Assembly (NCBI GenBank): GCA_963797085.1
Contig: CAWCOA010000007.1
Span: forward strand, 1-64,000
Length of the DNA stretch: 64,000 bases
Reading direction: 5' to 3'
Source: JASJBU01 sp963797085
GTDB taxonomy: Bacteria > Pseudomonadota > Gammaproteobacteria > Chromatiales > Chromatiaceae
Positions 63,949 through 64,000 of the stretch are shown here, one piece after another. The notes below the pieces were generated by a model that had not been told where the DNA came from, ran no database searches, and saw nothing but the letters and a program-made list of their open reading frames with translations. The translations under genes were made by a program, and so were the position numbers. Numbering within the stretch: the stretch's first letter is position 1; each line of letters starts with the position of its first letter.

Positions 63949-64000
63949 TTCGTATTGGTGCGTACCGGCGGGGGCAAGACCTCAACTCTTGTTTGCTTCG

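Overview
The window looks like a chromosome segment from a chemolithoautotrophic, probably sulfur-oxidising, gammaproteobacterium. It carries a form IA RuBisCO and alpha-carboxysome locus, SulP anion transporters, a multihaem cytochrome and MtrAB-type electron conduit, and gammaproteobacterial housekeeping blocks (purEK, rplU-rpmA-obgE-proB, rpsT, murJ, bioBFHCD). This assignment rests on gene content and protein resemblance only. Many genes are broken, and the breakage is of two kinds. One is genes with clean internal deletions or nonsense codons (aldolase/HAD, htpX, nhaR, a second nhaA, a TerB-like gene, an IS4 transposase). These look like real decay. The other is genes interrupted only by single-base indels (csoS2, cbbS, Nudix, an amidohydrolase, the MtrB porin, maltoporin). 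These could be recent pseudogenes or base-calling errors.

0-4.8 kb: a SorC-type sugar regulator, palindromic operator candidates, a broken maltoporin, and a small exported repeat peptide. 4.8-19.2 kb: carbon-concentrating island, nearly all on the minus strand: SulP transporter, CbbR, then (in transcription order from the right) a 45-aa ORF, csoS1D, Nudix, cbbL, cbbS, csoS2, csoSCA, csoS4A, csoS4B, csoS1 twice, a ferritin-like gene, acRAF, mcdA, mcdB. The cbbL and csoS1D promoters share a palindrome, ATAGAT-N4-ATCTAT, a candidate common operator. 19.5-26 kb: purE-purK, then a graveyard of shortened genes around an intact NhaA, ending at a tRNA-Thr 3' fragment inside a 13-bp inverted repeat.

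26-36.3 kb: an unknown protein, an MCP fragment, ribosomal and cell-wall genes, a PQQ-type propeller plus a P460-type cytochrome, a frameshifted amidohydrolase and a kinase-like protein. 37.3-44 kb: a large SulP with a coiled insert, IS3 and IS4 remnants, then a ccdAB toxin-antitoxin pair, a DUF4239-like membrane gene flanked by direct repeats, and a broken integron-type integrase. 44.5-49.7 kb: an octahaem cytochrome, an MtrA/DmsE-like decahaem cytochrome and an MtrB-like porin, i.e. an extracellular-electron-transfer conduit with a frameshifted porin. 49.9-60.8 kb: a three-domain M28 peptidase, an aldo/keto reductase, repeats, a miniature NhaA, comF and the biotin operon.

61-62.1 kb holds two small genes bounded by attC-like sites, one with the paired boxes and bulged base typical of integron recombination sites. 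With the IntI-like pseudogene at 43 kb, this suggests integron activity in the genome's history. The last 2 kb carries a cysteine hydrolase, a lipoprotein and a DUF1801-like protein.
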